A DNA stretch of 64,000 nt from Mycolicibacterium parafortuitum (GTDB lineage Bacteria; Actinomycetota; Actinomycetes; Mycobacteriales; Mycobacteriaceae): the NCBI RefSeq assembly GCF_010725485.1, contig NZ_AP022598.1:4650001-4714000 (forward strand), in the 5' to 3' direction. Position 1 is the first letter of the stretch, and the number at the start of each line of letters is the position of its first letter. Both the position numbers and the translations under genes were made by a program. A model generated the notes under the pieces. The model saw only the letters and a program-made list of their open reading frames with translations. It did not search any database and was not told the origin of the DNA. Below, in pieces: positions 22,606-33,729 of this stretch.

Positions 22606-24338
22606 TGGCTGAGCACGAGTTCTCGGTTTGGGCACCGCTTCCCGAGCAGGTGCGCCTCGACGTCGACGGCACGCTGTATCCGATGACCCGTGGTGACGAC
22701 GGCTGGTGGAATGCGTCCGTCGACGCCGCGCCCGACGCACGGTACGGCTTCGTGCTCGACGACGACCCCACCGTGCTGCCCGACCCGCGCTCACCCCGGC
22801 AGCCCGGTGGCGTGCACGAGCGTTCCCAGCTGTGGTCCCCACGCACGGACGCGTGGACCGACGACCGATGGCAGGGCCGCTCGATCGAGGGTGCGGTGAT
22901 CTACGAACTGCACATCGGGACCTTCACCACCGAGGGCACGTTCGATTCGGCCATCGTCAAGCTCGACCAGCTCGTGGAGCTCGGCGTCGACTTCGTCGAG
23001 GTGATGCCGGTCAACGCGTTCAGCGGGACGCACGGCTGGGGCTACGACGGTGTGCTCTGGTACGCCGTGCACGAGCCGTACGGCGGCCCAGACGGCCTGG
23101 TGCGCTTCGTCGATGCGTGCCACGCCCGCGGGCTCGGTGTGCTGATCGATGCGGTGTTCAACCACCTCGGGCCGTCCGGCAACTACCTGCCGAAGTACGG
23201 GCCTTATCTGTCCAGCGGCTCCAACCCGTGGGGCGAGTCGATCAACATCGCCGACGCCGGCGCCGACCAGGTCCGCCGCTACATCCTCGACTGCGCGCTG
23301 CGCTGGATGCGTGACTTCCACGCCGACGGGCTGCGCCTGGACGCCGTGCACGCGTTGGTCGACACCACCGCGGTGCATATCCTCGAGGAGCTCTCCGCCG
23401 AGACGGACGCGCTGTCAACCGAACTCGGACGGCCGCTGTCGCTGGTCGCCGAGAGCGACATGAACGATCCGCGACTGATCACCCCGCGGGAGCAGGGCGG
23501 CCTCGGCATGACCGCACAGTGGGACGACGACATCCACCACGCGATCCATTCGGCCGTCTCCGGCGAACGGCAGGGGTATTACGGCGATTTCGGCACGCTG
23601 GCCACCCTGGCCGAGACACTTCGGCACGGCTACTTCCACGCCGGCACCTACTCGTCGTTCCGCGGCCGCCGACACGGCCGGCCGCTGGACACCGCGACGA
23701 TCCCGGCGACCCGCCTGCTGGCGTACACGCTGACCCACGACCAGGTCGGCAACCGGGCCATCGGAGACCGTCCGTCGCAGAACCTGACCACCGGCCAGCT
23801 GGCGGTCAAGGCCGCACTGGCGCTCGGCTCTCCCTACACCGCAATGCTTTTCATGGGTGAGGAGTGGGCGTCGTCGTCGCCGTTCCAGTTCTTCAGCTCC
23901 CATCCCGAACCCGAGCTGGCGCGCGCCACCGCCGAGGGGCGCAAGCGCGAGTTCGCCGAACACGGGTGGGACGCCGACGAGATCCCCGATCCGCAGGACC
24001 CGGCGACGTTCGAGCGCTCCAAGCTGGACTGGGCCGAGAGCACAGTGGGCGAGCACGCCCGGCTGCGAACGTTCTACCGGGATCTGATCGCGCTGCGGCG
24101 CGACGAACCCGATATGGCCGACCCGTGGCTGGACCACCTGCGGGTCGAATTCGACGAGGATGCAGGCTGGTTGGTCATGCACCGGGGTGCCCTGGCGATC
24201 GCCTGCAACCTTCACGCCGAACCGGCCGAGGTACCCGTCACCGGCGATGTGGTGCTGGCATGGGACACCCCGTCGGTCGGCGAGCAGGCGACGAGCCTGC
24301 CCGGCCACTGCGTGGCCGTACTGCGTCAGGTCAGGTAG
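22605..24338 (+). CDS. treZ: Maltooligosyl trehalose trehalohydrolase
   Basis: A GH13 enzyme of 577 aa that releases trehalose from maltooligosyl trehalose. It has an N-terminal beta domain (FSVWAPLPEQVRLDVDG), then YELHIGTFTTEGTF, GWGYDGVLWYA, DAVFNHLGPSGNYL, DGLRLDAVHALVD, LVAESDMNDPR and LTHDQVGNRAIGDR. The ATG at 22605 shares a base with the treY stop (TGATG). It completes the cytosolic glycogen-to-trehalose route. The gene ends 4 bases before convergent ilvA. Confidence 0.95.
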   Translation: MAEHEFSVWAPLPEQVRLDVDGTLYPMTRGDDGWWNASVDAAPDARYGFVLDDDPTVLPDPRSPRQPGGVHERSQLWSPRTDAWTDDRWQGRSIEGAVIYELHIGTFTTEGTFDSAIVKLDQLVELGVDFVEVMPVNAFSGTHGWGYDGVLWYAVHEPYGGPDGLVRFVDACHARGLGVLIDAVFNHLGPSGNYLPKYGPYLSSGSNPWGESINIADAGADQVRRYILDCALRWMRDFHADGLRLDAVHALVDTTAVHILEELSAETDALSTELGRPLSLVAESDMNDPRLITPREQGGLGMTAQWDDDIHHAIHSAVSGERQGYYGDFGTLATLAETLRHGYFHAGTYSSFRGRRHGRPLDTATIPATRLLAYTLTHDQVGNRAIGDRPSQNLTTGQLAVKAALALGSPYTAMLFMGEEWASSSPFQFFSSHPEPELARATAEGRKREFAEHGWDADEIPDPQDPATFERSKLDWAESTVGEHARLRTFYRDLIALRRDEPDMADPWLDHLRVEFDEDAGWLVMHRGALAIACNLHAEPAEVPVTGDVVLAWDTPSVGEQATSLPGHCVAVLRQVR

Positions 24339-24342
24339 CGGG

Positions 24343-25665
24343 TCAGGTCAGATAGCGGTAGGTCGGCGAGCCCGGCTCCAGCAACTGGATATGACACTCC
24401 GAGGAGTGCATCCGCTCGAGCAGACCCTCGAGGTCTGAGGCCGCCCCCATCTCGATCCCGACCAGCGCCTCCCCCGTTTCCCGGTTGTTGCGCTTGACGT
24501 ACTCGAACAACGTGATGTCGTCGTTCGGGCCGAGCACCTCGTCGAGGAACTTGCGCAGCGCACCGGGCTCCTGCGGGAAATCGACCAGGAAGTAGTGCTT
24601 GAGCCCGAGGTGCACGAGCGACCGTTCCAGTACCTCGCCGTAGCGGGAGACGTCGTTGTTGCCGCCGGAGATCAGGCACACCACCGTCGCGCCGGGCTCG
24701 ATGTCGGCGTCGAGCAACGCGGCCACCGACAGGGCGCCGGCGGGCTCGGCGATGATGCCCTCGTTCTGGTACAGATCGAGCATCGCGGTGCACACCGCGC
24801 CCTCGTCGACAGTGGTGATCGACACCATGTCCCCGGCCGCCGACAACGCGGCGAACGGCTTCTCGCCGACCCGCGCGACCGCAGCACCGTCGACGAACTG
24901 GTCGACCTCGTCGAGGGTCACGGGCCTGCCGTTGGCCAGCGCCGCGACCAGCGCCGCCGCACCGGCGGGCTCGACCCCGAGCACCGATGTGGTCGCGGTG
25001 CGCTCGGCCAGGTACGTGGTGATGCCACTGATGCAGCCTCCGCCGCCGACCGGCACGATCACCAGATCGGGCTCGGTGCCGAGTTCGTCGAGGATCTCGA
25101 CGGCGATCGTGCCCTGCCCGGCCATCGTGCGCAGGTCGTCGTACGGAGGTACCAGCGTGGCCCCGGTCCGGGCGACATCCTGCAGAGCGGCCTCGGCGGC
25201 CATGTCGTAGGTCTTGCCGCCGACGATCAGCTCGATGAAGTCGCCGCCGTGGTACAGGATCCGGTTGCGTTTTTGCTTGGGAGTCTTGGCCGGAACGTAG
25301 ACGCGGCCGTGCACCCCCATCGACCGGCATGCGAGCGCGAACCCTTGGGCGTGGTTGCCCGCCGACGAGCAGACCACCCCGGCGGCCTTCTCCTCCGGGC
25401 TCAGCTGCATCAGCAGGTTGTACGCGCCGCGGAGCTTGTAGGACCGCACCGCCTGCAGGTCCTCGCGCTTGAGGTAGACGTTCGCGCCGGTGAGCGCGGA
25501 CAGCCGGTCGCTGAGCTGCAGCGGTGTCCGCGACACCACGCCGGAAATTCGCTGAGCGGCCTCGTCGATGTCTGCGGCACGCAGCGGCGCCAGGGCCATC
25601 TGCTCCTCGCGCAGGCGCTCGTCGACGGGCTCCCTACGGGGACTCGGGCTCAGCTCGGTGGACAC
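24343..25665 (-). CDS. ilvA: Threonine dehydratase (biosynthetic)
   Basis: PLP enzyme that deaminates threonine to 2-oxobutyrate, first step of isoleucine synthesis. The PLP lysine lies in VRSYKLRGAYN; CSSAGNHAQGFA and the phosphate-binding VPVGGGGCISG glycine loop are standard. The C-terminal ACT-like domain (KHYFLVDFPQEPGALRKFLDEV) is single, as in the short form of the enzyme, and may confer isoleucine feedback. About 440 aa from a GTG at 25665. An in-frame extension upstream is less likely. Confidence 0.93.
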   Translation of the reverse strand: MSTELSPSPRREPVDERLREEQMALAPLRAADIDEAAQRISGVVSRTPLQLSDRLSALTGANVYLKREDLQAVRSYKLRGAYNLLMQLSPEEKAAGVVCSSAGNHAQGFALACRSMGVHGRVYVPAKTPKQKRNRILYHGGDFIELIVGGKTYDMAAEAALQDVARTGATLVPPYDDLRTMAGQGTIAVEILDELGTEPDLVIVPVGGGGCISGITTYLAERTATTSVLGVEPAGAAALVAALANGRPVTLDEVDQFVDGAAVARVGEKPFAALSAAGDMVSITTVDEGAVCTAMLDLYQNEGIIAEPAGALSVAALLDADIEPGATVVCLISGGNNDVSRYGEVLERSLVHLGLKHYFLVDFPQEPGALRKFLDEVLGPNDDITLFEYVKRNNRETGEALVGIEMGAASDLEGLLERMHSSECHIQLLEPGSPTYRYLT

Positions 25666-25777
25666 TCGATCAATGGTGCCACCGCAGGCCGCAGCGGCAA
25701 AAATGGTCCGTAGCACACCTATATGAATCGGAGCGCCTGATCCGGTGTTTCGGGTGGCCGAAAACTTCGATGCGAGC

Positions 25778-25783
25778 TATCGT
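25778..25783 (+). promoter_or_regulatory. -10 element of a leaderless small gene
   Basis: TATCGT ending 7 bases before the ATG at 25791, the spacing expected for a leaderless mycobacterial transcript. No good -35 is evident. Confidence 0.5.
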
Positions 25784-25790
25784 GAAACCC

Positions 25791-26021
25791 ATGACGACCG
25801 CCGAACAGTTCCAGGCAGCAGCACCGCGGCCGGCGTCGACGCTCTCCATCGCCGGAGTGGACTGGCCTACCTACAAGGTGGTGGCCCTGATCGTCGGTTT
25901 TCTGACGTTCGCCGTCGTCGTGCTGGTGACCGCGCACATGACCCCGGCGGTGTTGAGCGCCGCCGCGATGGCCACGCTGATCTGGGCCGGCGGCGGCCTG
26001 CTGCACTCGCTTCGCCGCTGA
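25791..26021 (+). CDS. Small two-helix membrane protein, function unknown
   Basis: A 76-aa protein with a polar N-terminus (about 25 residues) and two hydrophobic segments, VVALIVGFLTFAVVVLVTAHM and TPAVLSAAAMATLIWAGGGLL, ending with RR. It is divergent from ilvA and convergent with dnaE1. The ATG is supported by a TATCGT -10 element 7 bases upstream. I do not recognise a family. Confidence 0.75.
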   Translation: MTTAEQFQAAAPRPASTLSIAGVDWPTYKVVALIVGFLTFAVVVLVTAHMTPAVLSAAAMATLIWAGGGLLHSLRR

Positions 26022-26032
26022 ATCCCGCCCGG

Positions 26033-29000
26033 TCAGCCGCCGAGGCAGCCCGGGCCCAGAAGCTCCTTCAGGTCGCCCATCAACGCCGACGACGGGGTCA
26101 CCCGCAGCGACTGATCCAGTTCCAGCGTGGTGATGCGTTCTCCGCTGATCAGCCGCAGGTGAACCTGCGCGGTTCCGGGATGGCGTGCCAGCACCTGCTT
26201 GAGCGCGGTCACCTTGTCCACCGTGCACTGCCGGGTCGGCAAGCTGACCGCGACGGGGCGGTTGGCCTGCGCGCTGGTGAAGTCCGGCACGATCAGTTCG
26301 TTGGCGATCAACGAGATCCGGTCATCGCGCTTGGCGACCTTCGCGCCGACCAGCACGACCACGTCGTCGGCGATTTCGGCGCCGAACATCGAGTAGGTCT
26401 GCGGGAAGAACAGCACCTCGATACCGCCGGAGAGGTCCTCGATCTGTGCCGACGCCCATGGCAGACCGTTCTTGTTCACCCGCCGGTTCACCGATGCCAG
26501 GATGCCGCCGACCCGGACCTGGGTGTCGTTGGCGATATCGCCCTCCAGGATGGCCGGGATCTGGGTGTCGACCTGGGCGGCCAGCAGATGGGCCACACCG
26601 TTGAGAGGATGGCCGGACACGTAGAGGCCCAGCATCTCCCGCTCCAGGGCGAGCTTGTGCTTGTCCTCCCACTCCTCGTCGGGCACCTTGATGGTGAACG
26701 CAGAATCCCCCAGGTCGGAAGCCGACCCGTCTCCGCCGCCGAACAGGTCGAACTGCCCCATCGCCTCGGCCTTCTTGGTGCCCAGCACCGAGTCGACCGC
26801 ATCGGTGTGCACGAGGAACAAACCCTTGCGGGGATGGCCGAGTGAATCGAACGCGCCCGCCTTGATCAGCGATTCGGTGACCTTCTTGTTGCACGCGGTG
26901 ATGTCGATCTTGTTCAGGTAGTCGGAGAAGTCGGTGTACTTACCTTTCTCCTCGCGCGTACTCACCAGCGAGGCAACCACATTCGCGCCGACGTTGCGCA
27001 CCGCGCCGAGGCCGAAGCGGATGTCGTCGCCGACCGAGGCGAAGTTCTGCACCGATTCGTTGACGTCGGGCGGCAGCACGGTGATGCCCAGCCTTCGGCA
27101 GTCGGCCAGGTACACCGCGGCCTTGTCCTTGTCGTCACCGACGGAGGTCAGCAGACCCGCCATGTACTCCGCCGGGAAGTTCGCCTTCAGGTACGCCGTC
27201 CAGTACGACACGAGCCCGTAGCCGGCGGCGTGCGACTTGTTGAACGCGTACCCGGCAAACGGAAGGATGGTGTCCCACAACGCTTTCACCGCAGCCGCGG
27301 AGAAGCCGTTCTCGGTCATGCCCTCCAGGAAGCCCTTGTACTCGGCCTCGAGGACCTCGAGCTTCTTCTTGCCCATGGCCTTGCGCAGCGCATCGGCTTT
27401 ACCCATCGAGTAGCCGGCGACCTTCTGCGCGATGAACATGATCTGCTCTTGGTAGACGATCAGGCCGTAGGTCTCGGACAGGATCTCCTTGAGCGGTTCC
27501 TCGAGCTCCGGGTGGATCGGTTTGATCGGCTGGCGGCCGTTCTTGCGGTCGGCGTAGTCGTTGTGGGCGTTCATGCCCATCGGGCCCGGCCGGTACAGCG
27601 CCAGCACCGCGACGATGTCGTTGAACTCGGTGGGCTGCATGCGGCGCAGCAGGTCGCGCATCGGGCCGCCGTCGAGCTGGAACACCCCAAGGGTGTCGCC
27701 ACGGCCCAGCAGTTCGTAGGCCTTCGGATCGTCGAGCGACAGCGATTCGAGATCCACGTCGATGCCGCGGTTGGCCTTGATGTTCTCGATGCAGTCGCCG
27801 ATGATCGTCAGGTTCCGCAGCCCGAGGAAGTCCATCTTCAGCAGGCCGATGGCCTCACACGACGGATAGTCCCATCCGGTGATCACCGCGCCGTCCTGCG
27901 GACGCTTCCACAGCGGGATCGCGTCGATCAGCGGCTCGGAGCTCATGATCACCGCGCACGCGTGCACGCCGGCGTTACGCACCAGGCCTTCGAGGCCGCG
28001 CGCGGTCTCGTAGATGGTCCGCACGTCGGGATCGGTGTCGATCAGCGCGCGGACCTCTGCGGCCTCTTTGTACCGCTCGTGCGTGGGATCGGTGATGCCG
28101 GACACCGGGATGTCCTTGGCCATGATCGGCGGCGGCAGCGCCTTGGTGATGCGGTCGGCGATCGCGAAGCCCGGCTGCCCGTAGTGCACGCGGGCCGAAT
28201 CCTTCAGCGCCGCCTTGGTTTTGATGGTGCCGAAGGTGATGACCTGGGCGACCCGGTCGCTGCCCCACTTGTTGGCCGCATAGCGCAGCATCTCGCCGCG
28301 GCGGCGGTCGTCGAAGTCGATGTCGATATCGGGGGCCGACGGCCGTTCCGGGTTCAAGAAGCGCTCGAACAGCAGGCCGTGCGGGATGGGGTCGATGTTG
28401 GTGATGCCCAGCGCGTACGCGACCAGCGAGCCGGCCGCCGACCCACGGCCCGGCCCGACCCGGATACCGACGGATTTCGCGTAGTTGATCAGGTCGGCGA
28501 CGATCAGGAAGTAGGCCGGGAAGCCCTTGTCGCAGATGACCTTGATCTCGTAGGCGGCGCGATCGGTGTACTCCTGGGGCACCGGGCCGCCAGAGAACCG
28601 CCGCTGCAGGCCCGCGGTGACCTCATGGGTGAGCCAGGAGCCCTGGTCGTGCCCCTCGGGCACCGGGAAGACCGGCATCCGGTCCTTCGGGGTCCACACG
28701 TCGGCGTAGGACTGCACCCGCTCGGCGATCAGCAGGGTCGAATCGCACGCTCCCGGCACCTGGCCGTCCCACAGCGCGCGCATCTCCGCCGCGGACTTCA
28801 GGTAGTAGCCGTCACCGTCGAACTTGAACCGGTTGGGGTCCGACAGTGTCTTGCCGGTCTGGATGCACAGCAGCGCCTCGTGGTTCTGGGACGCGTCGCG
28901 GGTGACGTAGTGGCAGTCGTTGGTGGCCAGCGGCGGGATGCCGAGCTTCTGACCGATCTCCAGCAGGCCCTCACGCACCCGGCGCTCGATGTCGAGGCCG

Positions 29001-29578
29001 TGATCCATGAGCTCGAGGAAGAAGTTGTCCGGGCCGAAGATCTCGCGCCATTTCGCGGCCGCCTCGAGGGCCTCCTGCCGATGGCCCAGCCGCAGCCGGG
29101 TCTGCACCTCACCGGACGGGCACCCGGTGGTGGCGATGATGCCCTCGGCGTGCTCGGCGATGATCTCGGCGTCCATCCGGGACCACTTGCCCAGCTGCCC
29201 CTCGAACGACGCGAGCGACGACAGCTTGAACAGGTTGCGCAACCCGGTCGCGTTCTCGGCGACCATCGTCATGTGGGTGTAGGAACCGCTACCCGAGACG
29301 TCGTCACTCTTCTGGCTGGGATCGCCCCACAGCACCCGCTTGGTGTCGAAGCGCGACGCGGGGGCGATGTAGGCCTCGATGCCGATGATGGGCTTGATCC
29401 CGGCGTCGGTCGCGGCGTTGTAGAACTCGCTGGCGCCGAACATGTTTCCGTGGTCGGTCATGCCGATGGCAGGCATCTCCAGCCGTTGCGCTTCGGCCAG
29501 CATCGGCTTGACCTTGGCGGCGCCGTCGAGCATCGAGTACTCGGTGTGATTGTGGAGATGCACGAATGACCCGCTCAT
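26033..29578 (-). CDS. dnaE1: DNA polymerase III alpha subunit, replicative
   Basis: The 1181-aa C-family replicative polymerase. The N-terminal PHP domain begins [19 protein letters not shown], with metal-binding histidines intact; in mycobacteria this domain supplies 3'-5' proofreading. The polymerase palm carries [14 protein letters not shown] with the catalytic aspartates. Tandem HhH and OB-fold domains follow (an OB strand reads [18 protein letters not shown]). Length and start match family members. A TAGACT hexamer (29593-29588) lies 9 bases upstream of the ATG and may be the -10. Confidence 0.97.
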   Translation of the reverse strand: MSGSFVHLHNHTEYSMLDGAAKVKPMLAEAQRLEMPAIGMTDHGNMFGASEFYNAATDAGIKPIIGIEAYIAPASRFDTKRVLWGDPSQKSDDVSGSGSYTHMTMVAENATGLRNLFKLSSLASFEGQLGKWSRMDAEIIAEHAEGIIATTGCPSGEVQTRLRLGHRQEALEAAAKWREIFGPDNFFLELMDHGLDIERRVREGLLEIGQKLGIPPLATNDCHYVTRDASQNHEALLCIQTGKTLSDPNRFKFDGDGYYLKSAAEMRALWDGQVPGACDSTLLIAERVQSYADVWTPKDRMPVFPVPEGHDQGSWLTHEVTAGLQRRFSGGPVPQEYTDRAAYEIKVICDKGFPAYFLIVADLINYAKSVGIRVGPGRGSAAGSLVAYALGITNIDPIPHGLLFERFLNPERPSAPDIDIDFDDRRRGEMLRYAANKWGSDRVAQVITFGTIKTKAALKDSARVHYGQPGFAIADRITKALPPPIMAKDIPVSGITDPTHERYKEAAEVRALIDTDPDVRTIYETARGLEGLVRNAGVHACAVIMSSEPLIDAIPLWKRPQDGAVITGWDYPSCEAIGLLKMDFLGLRNLTIIGDCIENIKANRGIDVDLESLSLDDPKAYELLGRGDTLGVFQLDGGPMRDLLRRMQPTEFNDIVAVLALYRPGPMGMNAHNDYADRKNGRQPIKPIHPELEEPLKEILSETYGLIVYQEQIMFIAQKVAGYSMGKADALRKAMGKKKLEVLEAEYKGFLEGMTENGFSAAAVKALWDTILPFAGYAFNKSHAAGYGLVSYWTAYLKANFPAEYMAGLLTSVGDDKDKAAVYLADCRRLGITVLPPDVNESVQNFASVGDDIRFGLGAVRNVGANVVASLVSTREEKGKYTDFSDYLNKIDITACNKKVTESLIKAGAFDSLGHPRKGLFLVHTDAVDSVLGTKKAEAMGQFDLFGGGDGSASDLGDSAFTIKVPDEEWEDKHKLALEREMLGLYVSGHPLNGVAHLLAAQVDTQIPAILEGDIANDTQVRVGGILASVNRRVNKNGLPWASAQIEDLSGGIEVLFFPQTYSMFGAEIADDVVVLVGAKVAKRDDRISLIANELIVPDFTSAQANRPVAVSLPTRQCTVDKVTALKQVLARHPGTAQVHLRLISGERITTLELDQSLRVTPSSALMGDLKELLGPGCLGG

Positions 29579-29649
29579 AGGGTCGCCAGTCTATGGCCGC
29601 GCACCGACAGCGCTCGGCGTGTCGCGGCGCGTGTCTCAGGTTCGTCGGA

Positions 29650-30324
29650 TCACGTCGCCGACGGCGCGCCGACCGATCCGTTCAGCAATCCCCCGTCGAG
29701 CAGGTCGAGCAATTGCCTGGCTACCTCAGGAGCGTTGTGCGCAGGTGTCCCGGGGGTCAGGAATCCGGCGTGGAAACCCAGCCCCCAGAACAGTGCCGAG
29801 AGCATGTCGGACACCGCGCGTGGATCGGTGCCCGCCGGCAGCTCGCCGCGCCGCGCGGCATCGGCCACCGCCGCGTCGTAGAACCCGTGCACCGTCGCCA
29901 CGATCTCCGCGGCCGCATCGTGCCGATACTGCGCGCGATGGTGGTCGATACGGGCTGTGACCACGAGCTTCATCATCGCCGGCTCGGCGGCGCCGAGCCG
30001 GCCCAACTCCGACGTGAACGCCGCCAACTGCCGCCGCAGCGACCCTTCCCCGGCGGCGACCTCGGCACACTGACGGACCCGCCCGCACACGTCGGCCAGC
30101 AGGGTGTCGTAGAGCTCCTCACGAGTGTCGAAGTAGTAATGCAGCGTCGGCCTGCTGACGCCGGCGCGTTGCGCGATCAGCTGGAACGTCGCGGCCCGGT
30201 ACCCGCGCTCGGCGATGGTGTCGCGAGCAGCGGCCAGGATGGTCCGGCGCGTCTGCTCGGAGTCCGATCCCGCCGGACGCCCGCGTTTGCGCCCCCCGGT
30301 GACCGCGAGCGTCTCGTTGTGCAC
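29650..30324 (-). CDS. TetR/AcrR-family regulator
   Basis: About 224 aa. The HTH domain follows a basic GGRKRGRPAGSD tail: TRRTILAAARDTIAERGYRAATFQLIAQRAGVSRPTLHYYFDTREELY. The C-terminal domain is helical and has no recognisable ligand signature. I chose the GTG at 30324 because a promoter with TTGACC (30359-30354), a 17-base spacer and TAGCGT (30336-30331) ends 6 bases before it, predicting a leaderless mRNA. It lies downstream of rarD on the same strand. Targets are unknown. Confidence 0.87.
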   Translation of the reverse strand: MHNETLAVTGGRKRGRPAGSDSEQTRRTILAAARDTIAERGYRAATFQLIAQRAGVSRPTLHYYFDTREELYDTLLADVCGRVRQCAEVAAGEGSLRRQLAAFTSELGRLGAAEPAMMKLVVTARIDHHRAQYRHDAAAEIVATVHGFYDAAVADAARRGELPAGTDPRAVSDMLSALFWGLGFHAGFLTPGTPAHNAPEVARQLLDLLDGGLLNGSVGAPSAT

Positions 30325-30330
30325 GGGCAA

Positions 30331-30359
30331 ACGCTAGGGCATAGCTACTCCAGGGTCAA
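30331..30359 (-). promoter_or_regulatory. Sigma-A-like promoter of the TetR gene
   Basis: Minus strand -35 TTGACC at 30359-30354, 17-base spacer, -10 TAGCGT at 30336-30331, then 6 bases to the GTG. This is the best-formed housekeeping promoter in the window. Confidence 0.7.
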
Positions 30360-30386
30360 CAATCCCGTGTGCAAAGAATAGGCAGA

Positions 30387-31268
30387 TCATGCCTCTACGG
30401 CGTGCCGATCGGCCCGCGCGCGACGCACCGCGTCGACGGTGAACACCGCCAGTGCGACCCAGATCAACGCGAAGCCGAGCCAGCGCATCGGCGGCATCGG
30501 TTCCCGGCCCACCACCACGCCCCAGGTCAGTTGCATCGCCGGCGTCACGTAGAACAGCAGACCCAGCGTGACCATCGGAAGCAGTTGCGCCGCACCGGCG
30601 AACAGCAGCAGCGGCAACGCCGTGAGTACCCCGGACAACACCAGCAACGCGACGTGTCCGCCGCCGTGACCGGTCACCGTGCCGCCACCGGTGGCCTGCA
30701 GCACCACCAGATACGCGATCGCGAACGGCGTCGCGATAGCGGCCTCGACACCGACGCTGACGCGCGGGTCCGTCGGCACCAGTTTCTTGACCGCGCCATA
30801 GAGCCCGAACGACAGTGCCAGCCCGATCCCGACCAAGGGTGGCTCGCCGAGTTGCACCGTCAGGATCACCACGGCGGCCACCGCAATCACCAGTGCACTG
30901 AACTGCCAGCGGTTCAGCTTCTCCCGGAAGATCACCAGCCCCAGTGCGATCGACACCAGTGGGTTGATGAAGTACCCCAGCGCCGCGTCGACCACATGGC
31001 CGTTGTTCACGGCGTAGACGTAGATCAGCCAGTTCGCGGCGATCAGTCCCGACGCCGCGATCAGCAGCAGCCAGGTCCGCCCGGTGATCGCCGCGACGTC
31101 GCGCATCCGGCGCACCGCGGCCACCACCAGGACCATCAGCACGAAGCTCCAGATGATGCGGTGCGCGAGGATCTCCAGCGCGCCCGCGGGCTTGAGCAGG
31201 GGGAAGAATGCGGGGAACAGACCCCACATCAGATAGGCGCCGGCGCCGAAAAGGAGCCCTTTCCTCAC
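30387..31268 (-). CDS. rarD: RarD-type EamA transporter
   Basis: A 293-aa membrane protein with about ten helices in two EamA repeats. The first starts [22 protein letters not shown], and [10 protein letters not shown] and [28 protein letters not shown] are typical of RarD. The family exports metabolites; the substrate is unknown. The GTG start overlaps the stop of the pseudouridine synthase gene (GTGA at 31268-31265), so it is the third gene of an lspA-rluD-rarD unit. Confidence 0.88.
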   Translation of the reverse strand: MRKGLLFGAGAYLMWGLFPAFFPLLKPAGALEILAHRIIWSFVLMVLVVAAVRRMRDVAAITGRTWLLLIAASGLIAANWLIYVYAVNNGHVVDAALGYFINPLVSIALGLVIFREKLNRWQFSALVIAVAAVVILTVQLGEPPLVGIGLALSFGLYGAVKKLVPTDPRVSVGVEAAIATPFAIAYLVVLQATGGGTVTGHGGGHVALLVLSGVLTALPLLLFAGAAQLLPMVTLGLLFYVTPAMQLTWGVVVGREPMPPMRWLGFALIWVALAVFTVDAVRRARADRHAVEA

Positions 31269-32194
31269 AATTCGTGCTGTCGCAGCACATCGAGCGCGTG
31301 CTGCAGATCCGCCGGATACGGGCTGGTGAATTCGACTCGACGGCCGTCGGCGGGGTGCGCGAAGGCCAGCGACCGGGCGTGTAGCCACTGTCGTTCCAGA
31401 CCGAGCTTCTTGGCCAGGGTCGGATCGGCCCCGTAGGTCAGGTCCCCGCAACAGGGATGGTGCAGAGCTGCGAAATGCACCCGGATCTGGTGAGTACGGC
31501 CGGTCTCGAGCTCGATGTCGAGCAGGCTCGCGGCGCGGTGGGCTTCCAGCGTGTCGTAGTGCGTGACGCTGTGTCTGCCGTCCTCGACGACGGCGAACTT
31601 CCAGTCATGCCCACGGTGCCTGCCGATCGGGGCGTCGATGGTGCCGCTGGACGGGTCCGGATGGCCCTGCACCAACGCGTGGTAGCGCTTCTCGACCGTG
31701 CGCTGCTTGAACGCCCGCTTGAGCACGGTGTAGGCGCGCTCCGACAGCGCGACCACCATGACACCCGAGGTGCCGACGTCGAGCCGGTGCACGATGCCCT
31801 GGCGTTCGTGGATACCGGACGTGCTGATCCGGAACCCGGCGGCGGCGAGCCCGCCCAGCACCGTGGGACCGTGCCAGCCGACCGTCGCGTGAGCCGCGAC
31901 GCCTGGCGGCTTGTCGACCGCGACGATGTCGTCGTCGGAGTACAGGATTCCCATGCCCTCGATCTCGACCGGGGTGTTCTCCACCGGATCCGGCGGGGCG
32001 GGCAGCCGCACTTCGAGCCACGCGCCGGCGACGAGCTTGTCCGACTTGGCCGCCGGGGCTCCGTCGAGTTCGACGCCGCCCTCCTCGGCGATGGCGGCCG
32101 CAGCCGTCCGCGACAGCCCCAACAGCCGGGCCAGCCCGGCGTCGACCCGCATCCCGGCCAGCCCCTCGGGCACGGGCATCGACCGCGTGGTCAT
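31265..32194 (-). CDS. RluA/RluD-family pseudouridine synthase
   Basis: A 309-aa enzyme with an N-terminal S4 domain ([30 protein letters not shown]) and the catalytic domain with [14 protein letters not shown], where the Asp is catalytic. [15 protein letters not shown] and [22 protein letters not shown] also fit the RluA family. It probably modifies 23S rRNA; the exact uridines cannot be assigned. The ATG overlaps the lspA stop (ATGA). Confidence 0.92.
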   Translation of the reverse strand: MTTRSMPVPEGLAGMRVDAGLARLLGLSRTAAAAIAEEGGVELDGAPAAKSDKLVAGAWLEVRLPAPPDPVENTPVEIEGMGILYSDDDIVAVDKPPGVAAHATVGWHGPTVLGGLAAAGFRISTSGIHERQGIVHRLDVGTSGVMVVALSERAYTVLKRAFKQRTVEKRYHALVQGHPDPSSGTIDAPIGRHRGHDWKFAVVEDGRHSVTHYDTLEAHRAASLLDIELETGRTHQIRVHFAALHHPCCGDLTYGADPTLAKKLGLERQWLHARSLAFAHPADGRRVEFTSPYPADLQHALDVLRQHEL

Positions 32195-32784
32195 CCTTGC
32201 CCAGGTTCGGCGTCCGGCTGGCGCCGGCCGACCGTATCGAAGTCGAAGCCGAACAACGACAGCACCACCAGCAGGATCGCCCCGCCGACGACTGCGGGGT
32301 CGGCGACGTTGAACACCGGCCACCACCCGATGGACAGGAAATCGACCACGTGGCCGCGCAGCGGACCCGGAGAGCGGAAGAACCGGTCCACCAGATTGCC
32401 GAGCGCGCCGCCGAGGATCATGCCGAGGCCCAGCGCCCACCAGGGTGAGACGAGTCTGCGTCCCATCCAGATGATGCCGAACACCACGCCGGTCGCGACC
32501 AGGGTCAGCACCCAGGTGTAGCCGGTGGCCATCGAGAACGCCGCGCCGGAGTTGCGCACCAGCGTCCACGTCACCGTGTCGCCGATGATCGACACCGGCT
32601 GCCCCGGCGTGAGCAGCTCGACCGCGAGCACCTTGGTCACCACGTCGAGGACCAGCACGACCGCCGCGACGGCGAGCAGCAGACGAATCCTGCGCCGCGG
32701 CGCCGGCGACTCGGCCGGGGCCGGGCTGTCCGCCGGGTCGTCCCCGGTCGCGGGGCCGACCGGGCTCGATGATTCATCTGTCAC
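32191..32784 (-). CDS. lspA: Lipoprotein signal peptidase
   Basis: Aspartic protease in the inner membrane that cleaves lipid-modified prolipoproteins. About 197 aa: a mycobacterial-type Pro/Ala/Asp-rich cytoplasmic N-tail of about 45 residues, then four helices. Motifs NSGAAFS, GNLVDRF (first catalytic Asp) and [18 protein letters not shown] (second catalytic Asp) are intact. The GTG at 32784 follows a GGGGG stretch. It leads the lspA-rluD-rarD unit and is divergent from ansA. Confidence 0.95.
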   Translation of the reverse strand: MTDESSSPVGPATGDDPADSPAPAESPAPRRRIRLLLAVAAVVLVLDVVTKVLAVELLTPGQPVSIIGDTVTWTLVRNSGAAFSMATGYTWVLTLVATGVVFGIIWMGRRLVSPWWALGLGMILGGALGNLVDRFFRSPGPLRGHVVDFLSIGWWPVFNVADPAVVGGAILLVVLSLFGFDFDTVGRRQPDAEPGQG

Positions 32785-32826
32785 ACCCCCATCATCGCAA
32801 AGAGGCGGTGGGGAACAATTCCGCGC

Positions 32827-33729
32827 ATGGGTCATCTCGTCGTCATCGCCACCGGGGGCACCATCTCGACCAGCTCCGACGCCGACGGAGTGAAACGTCC
32901 CACCCGGTCGGGGGCCGACCTGACGGCGGGGTTCGACGTCGAGGTCATCGACGCGCTGGCGGTGGACAGCTCACAGCTCACCCCGGCCGACTGGGACCGG
33001 ATCGCGGGCGCGGTCGCGCAGGCCTCCGGCCGCGACGACACCGACGGGATCGTCGTGCTGCACGGCACCGACACCATGGAGGAGACGGCGTTGTGGCTGG
33101 AGCTGACGTACTCCGGCACCGCCCCGGTGGTGCTCACCGGGGCGCAGCGAAGCGCCGACGCCCATGACGCCGACGGACCCGCCAATCTGGCGGCAGCGCT
33201 GGAGTTCGCGGCCAGACCCGAAGCGCGCGGTATCGGTGTCGTGGTCAGCTTCGCCGGGACCGTCTTCGAGGCGCTGGGCGTACACAAGGTCGCCACGACC
33301 GACCTGCAGAGCTTTGCCGGACAGCGACTTTCGGCCTCCAAAGCCCGCCCGTACGTCGGCCCGCTGTCGGCGGCCGCGGCGCCGAGGGTCGACATCGTCG
33401 CGGCCTACCCCGGCGCAGACACCGCGGCCCTGGACGCGTGCGTGGCCGCAGGCGCGCGCGGGATCGTGCTGCAGGCCCTCGGATCGGGCAACGCCGGGAC
33501 GGCCCTGATCGACGGGGTGCGCCGACACTGCAGCGACGGGGTGTCGGTGGTGGTGTCGACCCGAGTGCCGGGTGGCACCGTCCACCCCGCCTACGGCCCG
33601 GGCCGTGACCTGGTCGACGCCGGGGCGGTGGTCGCCACGCACCTGCGGCCGCCCCAGGCCCGGGTGCTGCTGATGGCCGCGCTGGGCGCCGGCTCCCCCG
33701 TCGCCGAGGTCTTCGATCGCTGGGGCTGA
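32827..33729 (+). CDS. ansA: L-asparaginase
   Basis: A 300-aa amidohydrolase that cleaves asparagine to aspartate and ammonia. It has the first catalytic Thr in IATGGTIST and the second in [12 protein letters not shown], followed by [17 protein letters not shown]. No signal peptide is seen, so it should be cytoplasmic. Its stop abuts the stop of the convergent polymerase IV gene. Confidence 0.93.
   Translation: MGHLVVIATGGTISTSSDADGVKRPTRSGADLTAGFDVEVIDALAVDSSQLTPADWDRIAGAVAQASGRDDTDGIVVLHGTDTMEETALWLELTYSGTAPVVLTGAQRSADAHDADGPANLAAALEFAARPEARGIGVVVSFAGTVFEALGVHKVATTDLQSFAGQRLSASKARPYVGPLSAAAAPRVDIVAAYPGADTAALDACVAAGARGIVLQALGSGNAGTALIDGVRRHCSDGVSVVVSTRVPGGTVHPAYGPGRDLVDAGAVVATHLRPPQARVLLMAALGAGSPVAEVFDRWG

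Noticed and set aside
27230..29569. A 779-codon open frame antisense to dnaE1
   Set aside because: High-GC shadow of the polymerase codons; no domain, no promoter, no ribosome-binding site.
32832..33395. Serine/alanine-rich frame antisense to ansA
   Set aside because: No start context, and ansA has both catalytic threonine motifs on the plus strand.
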